Notes under the pieces: model-generated | Databases searched by the model: none | What the model saw: only the letters and a program-made list of their open reading frames with translations | Told to the model about the DNA's origin: nothing | Source of the DNA: JANLVI01 sp031363915 | GTDB taxonomy: Bacteria; Vulcanimicrobiota; Vulcanimicrobiia; Vulcanimicrobiales; Vulcanimicrobiaceae | Length of the DNA stretch: 64,000 bases | Assembly: GCA_031363915.1 (NCBI GenBank) | Contig: JANLVI010000019.1 | Location: 1-64,000, forward strand | Direction: 5' to 3' | Part shown: piece after piece, positions 43,861 to 52,416 of the stretch | Layout: each line of letters opens with the position of its first letter | Position numbering within the stretch: position 1 is the first letter of the stretch | Program-made: the position numbers and the translations under genes

Positions 43861-43961
43861 GACGCGTCGCGCCCGGACGCCGTTGCGTTTGCGGACCGAC
43901 CCACCTCGCGCGATCTTTCGAACAGCCGATCGACTTGCGCACACTCGAAAGATAGCGAAAA

Positions 43962-45260
43962 TTGAATACGTTTGACTCCCTCGGCCTCAAGCCGCAGTTA
44001 TTGCGCGCGCTTGCAGACCTAAAATTCACCGAGCCCACGCCGGTGCAAGTATCTTCCATCCCACCCGCCCTTGCCGGCAAAGATGTTCTGGCAAGCGCCG
44101 CGACCGGTAGTGGGAAGTCGGCCGCCTTCGGTCTCCCGATCCTCAACGCCCTCATCGATCAGCCACGCGGCAAAACGCGCGCACTCATCCTCGCGCCGAC
44201 GCGCGAACTCGCAGTGCAAATCGCCCAGCATCTGGGCGTGCTCGCCAAACACACCGGCATCAAGATCGCAGCTGTCTACGGCGGCGTTGGTTTCGGTCAG
44301 CAAGTCCAGGCCTTCAAACGCGGCACCGACATCATCGTTGCAACGCCGGGCCGCCTGTTCGACCACATCGGCCAAGGCACGTGCAAGCTCGACGACCTGC
44401 AGTACCTCGTCCTAGATGAAGCGGACCGCATGCTCGACATGGGCTTCTTGCCCGTCGTGCGGCGCCTGCTCAAAATCATTCCGACGAAGCGCCAGACGCT
44501 GTTCTTCTCGGCTACGATCTCGCCGCCGATCGCCGCGCTTACCAAAGAGATGTTGCACGATCCGATCCGCGTCGAACTCGAGACCGAGCAGAAAACCGTC
44601 GACGGCCTCACGCAGACGATCTATACGATCGATCAGCAGCGCAAAACCGATCTGCTGCTCGAACTGCTCAAAGACAACGCCATTTACACCGCGATCGTCT
44701 TCACGCGTACGAAAGCACGCGCGAATCGTCTCGCGTCGGCCTTGCTCAAACACAACGTGCCCTCCGAACGCATCCACGGCGATCGTTCGCAAGCCCAACG
44801 CACGCGTGCGCTCGAAGACTTCAAGAAGGGCAAGTTCCGCGTGCTCGTCGCAACCGACATCGCCGCTCGCGGTATCGACGTTGCCAACCTCGGGCACGTG
44901 ATCAACTTCGACGTACCGATGGTTCCCGAAGACTACGTCCACCGCATCGGCCGCACCGCGCGTGCGCAGATGACCGGTGATGCGATCACCTTCGTGGGCC
45001 GCGATGAAGAAAAGCTCTTCACGCAAATCGAAAAAGTGCTCGGCAAACGTATCGACCGCGCTAAGCTCCCGCCGTTGCCGGAAGTCACGCCCGAACAACT
45101 GCGCGTCGCCCGCGCCGAAGACCTCAGCGACCGCCGCGATCCCTCGCACGGCCGCAGCCGCCCCGGCGGCGGGAACCGCGGACCCTCATCGGGCGGACGC
45201 CCCTTCGTCCACGCGAAGAGCGCCGGACCCGCCCGCCGCGAACATCGCGCCAAGGGCTAG
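43962..45260 (+). CDS. rhlE: DEAD-box RNA helicase (RhlE type)
   Basis: 432 residues, start TTG 43962. Motifs in order: Q motif (FTEPTPVQ), Walker A (ATGSGKS), PTRELA, TPGRL, DEAD, SAT, and in domain 2 ARGID and HRIGRTAR. A basic Arg/Gly/Pro-rich tail follows (about 385-432), for RNA binding. RhlE-like helicases remodel rRNA precursors and structured mRNAs, often at low temperature. A terminator follows the gene. Confidence 0.95.
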   Translation: MNTFDSLGLKPQLLRALADLKFTEPTPVQVSSIPPALAGKDVLASAATGSGKSAAFGLPILNALIDQPRGKTRALILAPTRELAVQIAQHLGVLAKHTGIKIAAVYGGVGFGQQVQAFKRGTDIIVATPGRLFDHIGQGTCKLDDLQYLVLDEADRMLDMGFLPVVRRLLKIIPTKRQTLFFSATISPPIAALTKEMLHDPIRVELETEQKTVDGLTQTIYTIDQQRKTDLLLELLKDNAIYTAIVFTRTKARANRLASALLKHNVPSERIHGDRSQAQRTRALEDFKKGKFRVLVATDIAARGIDVANLGHVINFDVPMVPEDYVHRIGRTARAQMTGDAITFVGRDEEKLFTQIEKVLGKRIDRAKLPPLPEVTPEQLRVARAEDLSDRRDPSHGRSRPGGGNRGPSSGGRPFVHAKSAGPARREHRAKG

Positions 45261-45282
45261 AATCTAGCCCCCCCAATGAGAA

Positions 45283-45313
45283 AGGCCGTGTCGCAAGACG
45301 CGGCCTCTTTGTT
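45283..45313 (+). terminator. Rho-independent terminator of the helicase gene
   Basis: AGGCCGTGTC (45283-45292) pairs with GACGCGGCCT (45297-45306) around a GCAA tetraloop with one G-U pair, followed by CTTTGTT. It lies 23 bases after the helicase stop. Confidence 0.88.
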
Positions 45314-45646
45314 ATCGATTAAGCAACTTAAAAATTGGGTCGGCACGAACTTTTTCAACCATCTCAAGAACGCGCTCCCCGACCGGTTGCGGTTCATGTT
45401 GCTTCGAATAGACGCGAAGCGAAAAGCCGGGCGCTGTGGGACCTGTAGGAAAAGACCAGTCAACCACTCCGAGTTCAACCGAGCCGTCGTTATTGATGAA
45501 GTCCAGCAGCACCTATACGTCGCTGAACTGCCGCACGGCTCGGTTAAACGATTATTGCCTAACGCCTCACCAATAATTGCCCAAAAGGCTGATTCCCACT
45601 TATGCCAGCGCTCTGCACGCGCCGGCAAGTCCGCATCGTCGTTCAC
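45312..45646 (-). pseudogene. Decayed small gene of unknown function
   Basis: The minus strand shows protein-like sequence broken by stops and frame changes. From 45646 a frame reads AERWHKWESAFWAIIGEALG; from about 45560 another frame reads RAVRQFSDV, TAG, then VLLDFINNDGSVELG continuing to RADPIFKLLNR and stop at 45312. Read together these suggest one former protein of about 110 residues. I do not recognise the family; its place beside two antitoxin remnants suggests a lost toxin or immunity gene. Confidence 0.4.
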
Positions 45647-45700
45647 GCCGAGAGGTTAATACATACCGAGACCACCTTGGAATATGGCGCGGCGCAAGCC

Positions 45701-45709
45701 TGATATACT
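45701..45709 (+). promoter_or_regulatory. Extended -10 promoter of the Phd-like antitoxin gene
   Basis: TGATATACT is a TGn-extended -10 box whose expected transcription start falls on or within a base of the ATG at 45716. There is no ribosome binding site, so a leaderless mRNA is likely. Confidence 0.5.
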
Positions 45710-45715
45710 CACCCC

Positions 45716-45946
45716 ATGAAATGGGTTGGAATCTTCGATACCGAGGCGCAATCATCGGGAATCGTTTGCGATCCGGTGGCTGGCCTATCGACCATCGTCA
45801 CCCGCAATGGAGAGCCAGTAGCACGGATCGTTCCACTATCGTTCGCGGGAATTCGCGAATTCGGTTTCGACGGCGGCCTTGGCCGACTCGCTGGAGACTT
45901 CGAAGAGCCGCTCCCCACCGATGTCCTCGCTACGTACTACAAGTAA
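45716..45946 (+). CDS. Orphan Phd/YefM-type antitoxin
   Basis: 76 residues. It aligns without gaps to Phd/VapB-like antitoxins: a WVGIFD start, a poorly conserved middle, then TRNGEPVARIVPL, FGFDGGLGRL and FEEPLPTDVL, the toxin-contact tail. In complete loci a PIN-domain toxin gene follows, but the next 380 bases encode none. It appears to be a solitary antitoxin, perhaps acting in trans or as a relic. The promoter predicts a leaderless transcript. Confidence 0.7.
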   Translation: MKWVGIFDTEAQSSGIVCDPVAGLSTIVTRNGEPVARIVPLSFAGIREFGFDGGLGRLAGDFEEPLPTDVLATYYK

Positions 45947-45986
45947 ACGATCTGCTTTGAAAGCTTTTGCTTTCGATATTCCAAAA

Positions 45987-46193
45987 TCAGATTTTATTTT
46001 CGCGCTTTAGCGCGCTTAGTTCCGCAGAACGCGATGCATGTAGGGATAACGCGACATGAGCCGTGATGCCATAACGCGACGGTACGGGAATTGGTAACGG
46101 GGCCTTTCGCTCGATTTCTTCGCGTGTTCTTGCCGTAATACGTATGACCGGCAAATCTGGGACGAATGCCGAGTATCCAAACCATCGAATTTC
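45987..46193 (-). pseudogene. HicB-like antitoxin remnant
   Basis: The minus strand encodes WFGYSAFVPDLP, then RTREEIERKAPLPIPVPS, matching the HicB motif pattern YSAFVPDLPGC...TREEIE...PIPxPS. The conserved GC after DLP and the 20-residue helix between EEIER and the proline motif are missing, so the gene carries an internal deletion. No HicA toxin is seen. The gene lies between an orphan Phd-like antitoxin and the terminator of the diiron protein gene. Confidence 0.55.
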
Positions 46194-46270
46194 AGTCGCG
46201 TCAGGACATCCCGTACTTTTGACGGCGCGAGTCACGCTCGAGGAGCAGATTGGAAAGCCCGTAAAAACTG

Positions 46271-46316
46271 AAAAAAAAAGAGCCGCGCAGGTTAGCACGA
46301 CTCATTTCCTTGGCTC
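46271..46316 (-). terminator. Terminator of the diiron protein gene
   Basis: On the minus strand GAGCC (46316-46312) pairs with GGCTC (46284-46280), with an inner AGG/CCT pairing, followed by nine T residues. The stem is short and the loop long, so strength is uncertain; the position just after the 46329 stop is right. Confidence 0.55.
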
Positions 46317-46328
46317 CGAACGCAGCCG

Positions 46329-47369
46329 TTAAAAAACGGGGATGATGTCTTCCGGACCGATGTCGCCGACGTCGACGCCGTCGAGATCGAGTTCCGGGAT
46401 CGCGGGGAACGCGATGCCCCACTCTTCGACGATCGCGCGAACGCGGGCTAGCGCGGTGCGCCAGTTGTCGGCTTGTTCGTCGAACGTCAGCACGCCGAGG
46501 CCGCCGTCACGCGCGTGCTGCACGAGCACGCGGTGATTCGGTAAGAAGTAGTCCGGGATATCCCAAAACTGGTTGGGCGGCTCCCACAGGATCATCGAGA
46601 GAAACACGAAGCCAGCGCGCAGTTGTCGTGTGATGAGGGCTTTATACTCATCGCTCAGTCCCGGCCAGTCTTTTTCAAGAATCGTCAGGCAGATCGCGAG
46701 ATGTCGCGCTTCGTCCTGGCCGACTTTCTTGAAGATTTCTTTGAAGAGCGGATGCGTGGCTTTCTTCGACATGCCGAAGAACAACGTCGAACTTGCGACC
46801 TCACCCATCATGAATGAGGTGAAGAGCACGCTGAGCGGATACTTTGCAAGTGAATCCGAGTAACCGTTCCAATAGCGGCCGCCGTTGTGATAGAGCCAGC
46901 CGATATTGTTCTGCGCGGCGCGTTCGAGATCGGTCGTCGCGGTGAAGTCGAGCGGGCCGCCGGGGATTAGTCCCTGGATCGCGCGCTGGCAGACTTCCTC
47001 GTGGTTCATCTCGTCGCGCGTGATCGCAAAGAAACACTTGCGAATCGGATCTTCCGAGTGCTGTTCGAATGCGTGGATCGTCGCCTTGGCAAAGACCGCC
47101 GGACCGGAACCATCGAAGTTTGCGAGCACGGCATACCAATACATGATGCCGACGCGTTGTTCGGGCGTAAAGTCTTCAGGGCGCAGTTGCGACCAATCGA
47201 AATCCGAGGGATTCCAAACCTGGCGTTTCGAGCGCTCGTAAATATCAACGAGCTTGGGGGTATCGACTCGCCACTCCATCGGATAGATGTTGGGCTGCGG
47301 AACCGCCGGCGGCGGGATGAGTCCGCCTTCGGGAATCACCAGATGCGGTTTCGGAATGCTGATCGCCAT
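46329..47369 (-). CDS. Ferritin-like diiron protein (ribonucleotide-reductase R2-related)
   Basis: 346 residues, ATG 47369 behind GGGGAGAG. Two metal-ligand motifs typical of R2/R2lox/AurF-type diiron enzymes are visible: DEMNHEE and QDEARH, with a long four-helix-bundle body between about 90 and 270. The N-terminal 60 residues are proline-rich. No class I RNR large subunit is nearby, so an oxidase or N-oxygenase role is as likely as nucleotide reduction. Confidence 0.72.
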   Translation of the reverse strand: MAISIPKPHLVIPEGGLIPPPAVPQPNIYPMEWRVDTPKLVDIYERSKRQVWNPSDFDWSQLRPEDFTPEQRVGIMYWYAVLANFDGSGPAVFAKATIHAFEQHSEDPIRKCFFAITRDEMNHEEVCQRAIQGLIPGGPLDFTATTDLERAAQNNIGWLYHNGGRYWNGYSDSLAKYPLSVLFTSFMMGEVASSTLFFGMSKKATHPLFKEIFKKVGQDEARHLAICLTILEKDWPGLSDEYKALITRQLRAGFVFLSMILWEPPNQFWDIPDYFLPNHRVLVQHARDGGLGVLTFDEQADNWRTALARVRAIVEEWGIAFPAIPELDLDGVDVGDIGPEDIIPVF

Positions 47370-47474
47370 ATGTTCGCTCTCCCCTACCAAATGGTTGGCC
47401 TCGTAACGGTAGCAAACCGAGGCCGCTAGGTCAAGACGACGGGGCAGGCTCGGTTGCCTTGAGAAGAGCGACGA

Positions 47475-48941
47475 ATGGCAAGCCCGCACCCGCGCAGCGT
47501 GGTCCGTCGCGCGGCCGACGTCGCCGCCGAGTCGTTCACCGAAGACCGGCTGGTCGCGGCGTTTGGTAAACTCGTCCATCAGGTCTACACAAAGGCTCCG
47601 ATTCGCATCGGCCTCTTCTCGGGTGAAGAGTTGCGTATCGACTACGCGCATCTGCACCCGCACAACATCGAAATCTTCGATGTTTCGGAAAGCGATCTTC
47701 ACCTCTTACGCGCGGGGAACACCGTACAGCGCGCCGGTGAAACGCTCGTTCCGGTCCGCTATGCCACACGCACGCTCGGCGTCATCGGCGTTCGGCCAAG
47801 CGCGCCCATCGTCGATCCAGATGTCTTGGAAACGTGCGCGGTCATCTTCGCCGGCGCCCTCAACGCCGCGCGGCTCAGCCTGGCCAACGTCGCACTGGTC
47901 GATCAAGTCGGGCACGATCCGCTCACGGGAGTTGCCAACCGCCGTCGTTTCGACGCTGCGCTCATCAACGAGTGGGACCGCATGCGACGCAGCGGCAAGC
48001 CGCTCTCCGTGATGATGATCGACATCGATTTTTACAAAGCGTTTAACGATCGCTACGGCCACCAGCGCGGCGACACGTGCCTCCAACTGGTCGCAAAAGC
48101 GCTCGAGTCGTGCACGGCCCGAGCGGGCGAATTGCTCGCGCGCTATGGCGGTGAAGAATTCGGCGCGATCATGCCGTCGTGCGATGCGACCACCGCGATT
48201 CTCGTTGCCGAGCGGATGCGTACGACGATCGCCGCGTTGAATATCCCGCACGAAGGCTCCACGCTCGGTCGCGTCTCGGTTACGACGGGCATCGCGACGA
48301 TGATCCCCGATGCCGGGCAAACCTCGCATGAATTTTTCGCGCGCGCGGACCACTTCGCGTACGATGCAAAAAAGAACGGCCGCAACCGCGTCGTCACCGT
48401 CGGCTACGAAAGTGCCGAGCCGCCGATCATGCGCACCGCACCGAGCGACGTGCATCTCCCCACTCACCTGCAGAGCGACGAAGATCACGAGGCACTCGAC
48501 GAACTCGAACGCGCGCTCGTGCGCACGGCACTCGTTACGCTGGTGGGCTCCGATTCGGCCTATTTGATGCGGCTCGCCTTACGCGTGGGCGTCGAGATCT
48601 CGCACGCCTTCGAAGATGGCGTGTTCTACGCGGAACTCGCAACCATCGAAGATGCCGCCGACGTCAGCATGTCCATCGGTGCGGCACTAGGCCTCCCGGA
48701 CGAACCCGGTCACGAAAGTGACCGGCTCCTTAAACACCTGCGCAACCGGTCGCTCTTACTCGTGCTCGACGGTTGCGGACCGGTGATGGACGCCGTCCGA
48801 TCGGTGATCCCAGCGATCCTCGATAGCTCCCCGCACGTGCGGATCCTCGTGACCGCTCCGGGGCCGCTCGAAATCGCGCGCGAGCGTGTGATCATCGGTC
48901 ACAACACGTCGCTCTCGGCAACCGCGCACGCATCCGCCTAG
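47475..48941 (+). CDS. GGDEF protein fused to a degenerate NB-ARC ATPase domain
   Basis: 488 residues. A GAF-like N-terminal region (about 20-140) is followed by a GGDEF domain with active site GGEEF (225-229) and HDPLTGVANRRRF, so it should make c-di-GMP. Residues about 340-475 follow the NB-ARC domain of AfsR/LuxR-type STAND ATPases (DGVFYAELATIEDAADV, LLLVLDGCGPVMDAV, RILVTAPGPLEIARE). The P-loop is gone: VTLVGSDSAYLMRLAL replaces GGVGKTRLAL. The C-terminal part may be a nucleotide-free protein interaction module. Confidence 0.85.
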   Translation: MASPHPRSVVRRAADVAAESFTEDRLVAAFGKLVHQVYTKAPIRIGLFSGEELRIDYAHLHPHNIEIFDVSESDLHLLRAGNTVQRAGETLVPVRYATRTLGVIGVRPSAPIVDPDVLETCAVIFAGALNAARLSLANVALVDQVGHDPLTGVANRRRFDAALINEWDRMRRSGKPLSVMMIDIDFYKAFNDRYGHQRGDTCLQLVAKALESCTARAGELLARYGGEEFGAIMPSCDATTAILVAERMRTTIAALNIPHEGSTLGRVSVTTGIATMIPDAGQTSHEFFARADHFAYDAKKNGRNRVVTVGYESAEPPIMRTAPSDVHLPTHLQSDEDHEALDELERALVRTALVTLVGSDSAYLMRLALRVGVEISHAFEDGVFYAELATIEDAADVSMSIGAALGLPDEPGHESDRLLKHLRNRSLLLVLDGCGPVMDAVRSVIPAILDSSPHVRILVTAPGPLEIARERVIIGHNTSLSATAHASA

Positions 48942-48947
48942 GGAGCT

Positions 48948-49541
48948 CTACGTCACACGTTCGTGCGGGCGGGCCAATCCCTCAAAAATTAGTGCGTCGA
49001 TGGTCGAAGAAACGCCGGGGCCGGTACCTGCGCGCCCCGGTCGATACCATTCGACCACGGAGTTTGACATGCCGAAGATGAGGCGCGCGATAAGTCGCGC
49101 GTCGAGATCAGCGCGAATGCCGCCATCGTGTTGTGCTTTCGTTATTAACTCGGTTGTAAATCGATCGAACGCGCGCCGTCGTTCCAGCGCATCGCGTTGG
49201 ATCGCCGATGTGCCGCGCACGCGAAAGAGCACGGTTAACTCCGGCAAGAGCGCAAGCGTCGTCTCCGAAACGCGCCCGACGATGTATCGCAGGCGAGTAA
49301 GCGCAGCGCCATCGCGTGCACCCGGTTCATCGAGGATCGCGAAGAGCGCGTCGAGTGCGCGTTTGAGACCGCGTTCGAGCAGCGCCTCTTTGCCCGTTAC
49401 ATGGTGGTAGATGCTCGCCTTGGTAATGCCCGCCGCGCGTGCGACATCGTCCATCGACGCTCCGTCATAGCCGCGTTCGGCGAAGACCCCAAGCGCGACG
49501 TCCGTGAGCGAATCGATATCGTAAGGTTTACGCGTTTCCAC
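48948..49541 (-). CDS. TetR/AcrR family repressor
   Basis: 197 residues from GTG 49541. The HTH is at residues about 10-55 (ALGVFAERGYDGASMDDVARAAGITKASIYHHV). The C-terminal ligand-binding domain fits the TetR_C family. In other bacteria such regulators control fatty acid or phenylacetate genes. It is divergent from the E1-alpha gene; GTG 49568 is an alternative start. Confidence 0.88.
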   Translation of the reverse strand: METRKPYDIDSLTDVALGVFAERGYDGASMDDVARAAGITKASIYHHVTGKEALLERGLKRALDALFAILDEPGARDGAALTRLRYIVGRVSETTLALLPELTVLFRVRGTSAIQRDALERRRAFDRFTTELITKAQHDGGIRADLDARLIARLIFGMSNSVVEWYRPGRAGTGPGVSSTIDALIFEGLARPHERVT

Positions 49542-49619
49542 CGTCAGAGAGGATTCGACGAGCGCCACGAGCGTCCCGGGCGGTAGGGGGTGCCGCACCT
49601 CGCGTAGCACGCTTCGCGT

Positions 49620-50633
49620 ATGGCGCAATCGACGACGGCACTTCCGCACGGGCTCAGTAAGGATCAGCTGCTGCTGGTTTTCCGGAATATGCTCACGCAG
49701 CGAGCCGTCGACACACGCGGATTTCAGCTGAATCGCCAAGGGAAGATCGCGATTGCAATGGGCTCGGAAGGCCACGAAGCCGTTCAAGCGGGCGCGGGCC
49801 TGGCGTTCGTGCGCGGGCGCGACGTCCTCTATCCCTACTACCGGAATACCGGAATCACGCTTGCCTGCGGTTTTCCGCTCGAGGATCTCTTCCGTTCGCA
49901 ATTCGCGCGTGCGACCGATCGCACAAAAGGCCGTTCGATCATCAATCACGTGACGGCGCGCGACCGCGGCATCGCCTCGATCAGCTCGATCATCGCCTCA
50001 CAGTGCACGCATGCCGTCGGCGCCGCGTACGCATTCCGCTATCGTAAAGAGAACGATCGCGTCGTGCTCTGCACGTTTGGCGAAGGCGCGACGAGCGAAG
50101 GCGAGTGGCACGAGGCGATGAATTTCGCCGCCGTCCATAAGGTGCCCGTCGTGTTTTTGTGCGAGAACAACCAATGGGCGATCTCGACGCCGATCAGCAA
50201 ACAGATGGTCGTGCCGGACGTCGCGGCGCGCGCCGCCGGATACGGGATGCGCGGCGCGATCTGCGATGGCTTCGATGCGCTTGCGGTGTATGCAGCCGTG
50301 CGCGAAGCGCGCGAATACGCTCTTGCCGGCAACGGCCCGACACTCATCGAGGCCAAGTGCTACCGGTTTCTTTCGCACACTACGGACGACGACGACAAAA
50401 CGTATCGCTCGCGTGAAGAAGTCGAAACCCAGCGCGCCAACGACCCCGTCCCCCGGTACGAAAAATGGCTTATTTCGATCGGTTTGATCGACGCCGTCCA
50501 GGCCGAGGCGATGAAAAAAGACGTGACGCAACTCGTGAACGCGACGACCGATGCGGTCGAAGCCGAGGATCTCCCGCAGGCAAGCGATCTCTACGGCAAC
50601 GTGTACGCCGGTCCCGACAGCCCTTGGGTCTGA
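49620..50633 (+). CDS. 2-oxoacid dehydrogenase E1 alpha subunit
   Basis: 337 residues. The thiamine-diphosphate motif runs GEGATSEGEWHEAMNF to ENNQWAIST. It matches branched-chain 2-oxoacid or acetoin/pyruvate dehydrogenase E1 alpha. No E1 beta, E2 or E3 gene follows; the next gene is a metal transporter. The partner must be elsewhere. The TetR gene opposite may regulate it. Confidence 0.85.
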   Translation: MAQSTTALPHGLSKDQLLLVFRNMLTQRAVDTRGFQLNRQGKIAIAMGSEGHEAVQAGAGLAFVRGRDVLYPYYRNTGITLACGFPLEDLFRSQFARATDRTKGRSIINHVTARDRGIASISSIIASQCTHAVGAAYAFRYRKENDRVVLCTFGEGATSEGEWHEAMNFAAVHKVPVVFLCENNQWAISTPISKQMVVPDVAARAAGYGMRGAICDGFDALAVYAAVREAREYALAGNGPTLIEAKCYRFLSHTTDDDDKTYRSREEVETQRANDPVPRYEKWLISIGLIDAVQAEAMKKDVTQLVNATTDAVEAEDLPQASDLYGNVYAGPDSPWV

Positions 50634-50699
50634 GCGCCGGACAATCGCAAGTGGCTGATTAAGCCGCAGCAGATTGGGTATCTCGCCACGACGCCCTCC

Positions 50700-50716
50700 T
50701 GTCTACGACGTAGACA
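50700..50716. promoter_or_regulatory. Palindromic operator upstream of the metal transporter operon
   Basis: TGTCTAC-GAC-GTAGACA is a perfect 7-base inverted repeat with a 3-base spacer, 35 bases before the transporter ATG. A near copy stands before the TonB receptor at 55973-55989. The 118-base gap shows nothing else distinct. Confidence 0.7.
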
Positions 50717-50751
50717 TCTAAGGACGGTCGTCCTCCGTTGGTGAGTTTGAA

Positions 50752-52416
50752 ATGTCTCTACGTCGCCTCGTACCGTTCGTCTTGGTGGCCCTCGCGCTTT
50801 TCGCGCGTCCGGCAGACGCCCATCCGCTCGGGAATTTCACGATCAATCACCTCGTGCACGTTCGCGCGGATGCGAAGATGCTCAGCGTGCGGTACGTCGG
50901 CGACTTCGCGGAAATCCCGGCGTACGCGATTCTGCGGGAAATCGCTCCCTCAGCCGCGCCGACGAGCGCGCAACTCGACACCTGGGCGCGAGCCGAAGCA
51001 ACGACGATCGCAGGTGACCTGCACGTAGCGGCTGATGGAAAAACGCTCGCGTTGACGATGCGCACCGCCCGAGCGACGACGAAACCCGGCGCCGGCGGAC
51101 TGCGAACGATCCGACTGGTCGCAACGTACGCGGGCGACGCCCCGGGTCAAGCCGCGCACGTCGTCCTTCGCGATGCGACGTATCCCAACCGACTCGGCTG
51201 GAAAGACACGGTGCTCGCGCCCGCGACCGAACCGACAAGCGAGCTCACCGTATATCCGAACGCCCTGCTGGGATCGCCCCGCCAAACAACGACGCTTGCG
51301 TTTACGATCGACGCGCACGACGTCGCGCTCCGCACCGACGCACCGGCGCCGGTCGAGCAAGGGGCGAACGCCTCGCCTGGCCTCGCGCGCAGCAACGCGC
51401 TCTCCGACGTGCTCGCGCATGGCGACGGCAGCTGGACGTTTTTCTTCGGTGCGCTCCTCTTAGCGGTCGGCCTCGGTGCATTGCACGCACTCGAACCGGG
51501 CCACGGGAAAACACTGCTGGCCGTCTCGCTCGTCGGCGCGCGTGCGACGATGCAGCAAGCGGCGATTCTCGCCGGCGCTCTCACCGTCGCGCACACCGCG
51601 GGCGTGCTCGCCCTCGGCGTCGTCGTCCTCTACGCCGCACGCTGGATCGTCCCCGAGCAAATTTATCCGTGGATAACGCTGGGCTCGGGAGCCGTCGTCG
51701 CCTACTTAGGAGCGCAGGCACTCGCGCGATACGTGCGAGCGCGACGTCCGCTCGCACACGAACACGTTCACGGTCATCGCGACGCGCAACCGCACGTTCA
51801 CGAACACGAGCACGGACTCGCGATCGGCGATCACGATCACCAGCACGGTGAAGAAACCGACGCCGCGTTTGCAGCCCGGATATTCGCCCGGCACCGCGAC
51901 GCTCACAACGCCAACCTCACGCATGCGCACGACGGCACGCCACACTCCCACGAAGGCCTCGACGACGAAGCGCATGCGCTCGCGCATCGTATCCCCGGGA
52001 CGGCGCCGCTGAAATTCCGCACGGCCGTCCTCGCGGCGATGAGCGGAGGCATCGCCCCTTGCCCGGCCGCGCTCGTCGTGCTCCTCGCAGCAATTCAACT
52101 CAAACAGATCGCACTCGGCCTGATCCTGATCGTCGCCTTCAGCTTCGGACTCGCTGCGGTGTTGACGGGACTCGGGATCGCCGTCGTCCGTAGCGCCGCG
52201 TGGCTCGGCAAACAGAAGCGCTTCGATCTCGTCACGCGTTACGCGCCGCTGGTCTCTGCAAGCGTGATCGCGATTATCGGCTCCGCTCTCATCGGCCAGG
52301 GTCTCGCCGATCAAGGCGTGCCGCTGCCGGTCCTCGCCATTGCGGCGATCTCGTTGCTTGCGATCGCCGGGTACGCATTCGCCCCGACGCACACGCATCG
52401 GTCGGTGACCGCGTGA
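50752..52416 (+). CDS. NicO-family metal transporter with periplasmic N-terminal domain
   Basis: 554 residues. A signal peptide is followed by mature AHPLGNFTINH and a 200-residue extracytoplasmic domain. The membrane part starts about residue 225 (GLGALHALEPGHGKTL, matching the first NicO/RcnA motif). A His-rich cytoplasmic loop (about 330-415; HEHVHGHRDAQPHVHEHEHG) and a second three-helix block (GGIAPCPAALVVLLAAI) follow. NicO/RcnA proteins move Ni(II) or Co(II). Direction is not certain. Confidence 0.82.
   Translation: MSLRRLVPFVLVALALFARPADAHPLGNFTINHLVHVRADAKMLSVRYVGDFAEIPAYAILREIAPSAAPTSAQLDTWARAEATTIAGDLHVAADGKTLALTMRTARATTKPGAGGLRTIRLVATYAGDAPGQAAHVVLRDATYPNRLGWKDTVLAPATEPTSELTVYPNALLGSPRQTTTLAFTIDAHDVALRTDAPAPVEQGANASPGLARSNALSDVLAHGDGSWTFFFGALLLAVGLGALHALEPGHGKTLLAVSLVGARATMQQAAILAGALTVAHTAGVLALGVVVLYAARWIVPEQIYPWITLGSGAVVAYLGAQALARYVRARRPLAHEHVHGHRDAQPHVHEHEHGLAIGDHDHQHGEETDAAFAARIFARHRDAHNANLTHAHDGTPHSHEGLDDEAHALAHRIPGTAPLKFRTAVLAAMSGGIAPCPAALVVLLAAIQLKQIALGLILIVAFSFGLAAVLTGLGIAVVRSAAWLGKQKRFDLVTRYAPLVSASVIAIIGSALIGQGLADQGVPLPVLAIAAISLLAIAGYAFAPTHTHRSVTA

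Noticed and set aside
45276..45659. 127-codon open frame on the plus strand after the helicase
   Set aside because: It starts in the helicase terminator hairpin and shows no motif; the minus strand is more protein-like.
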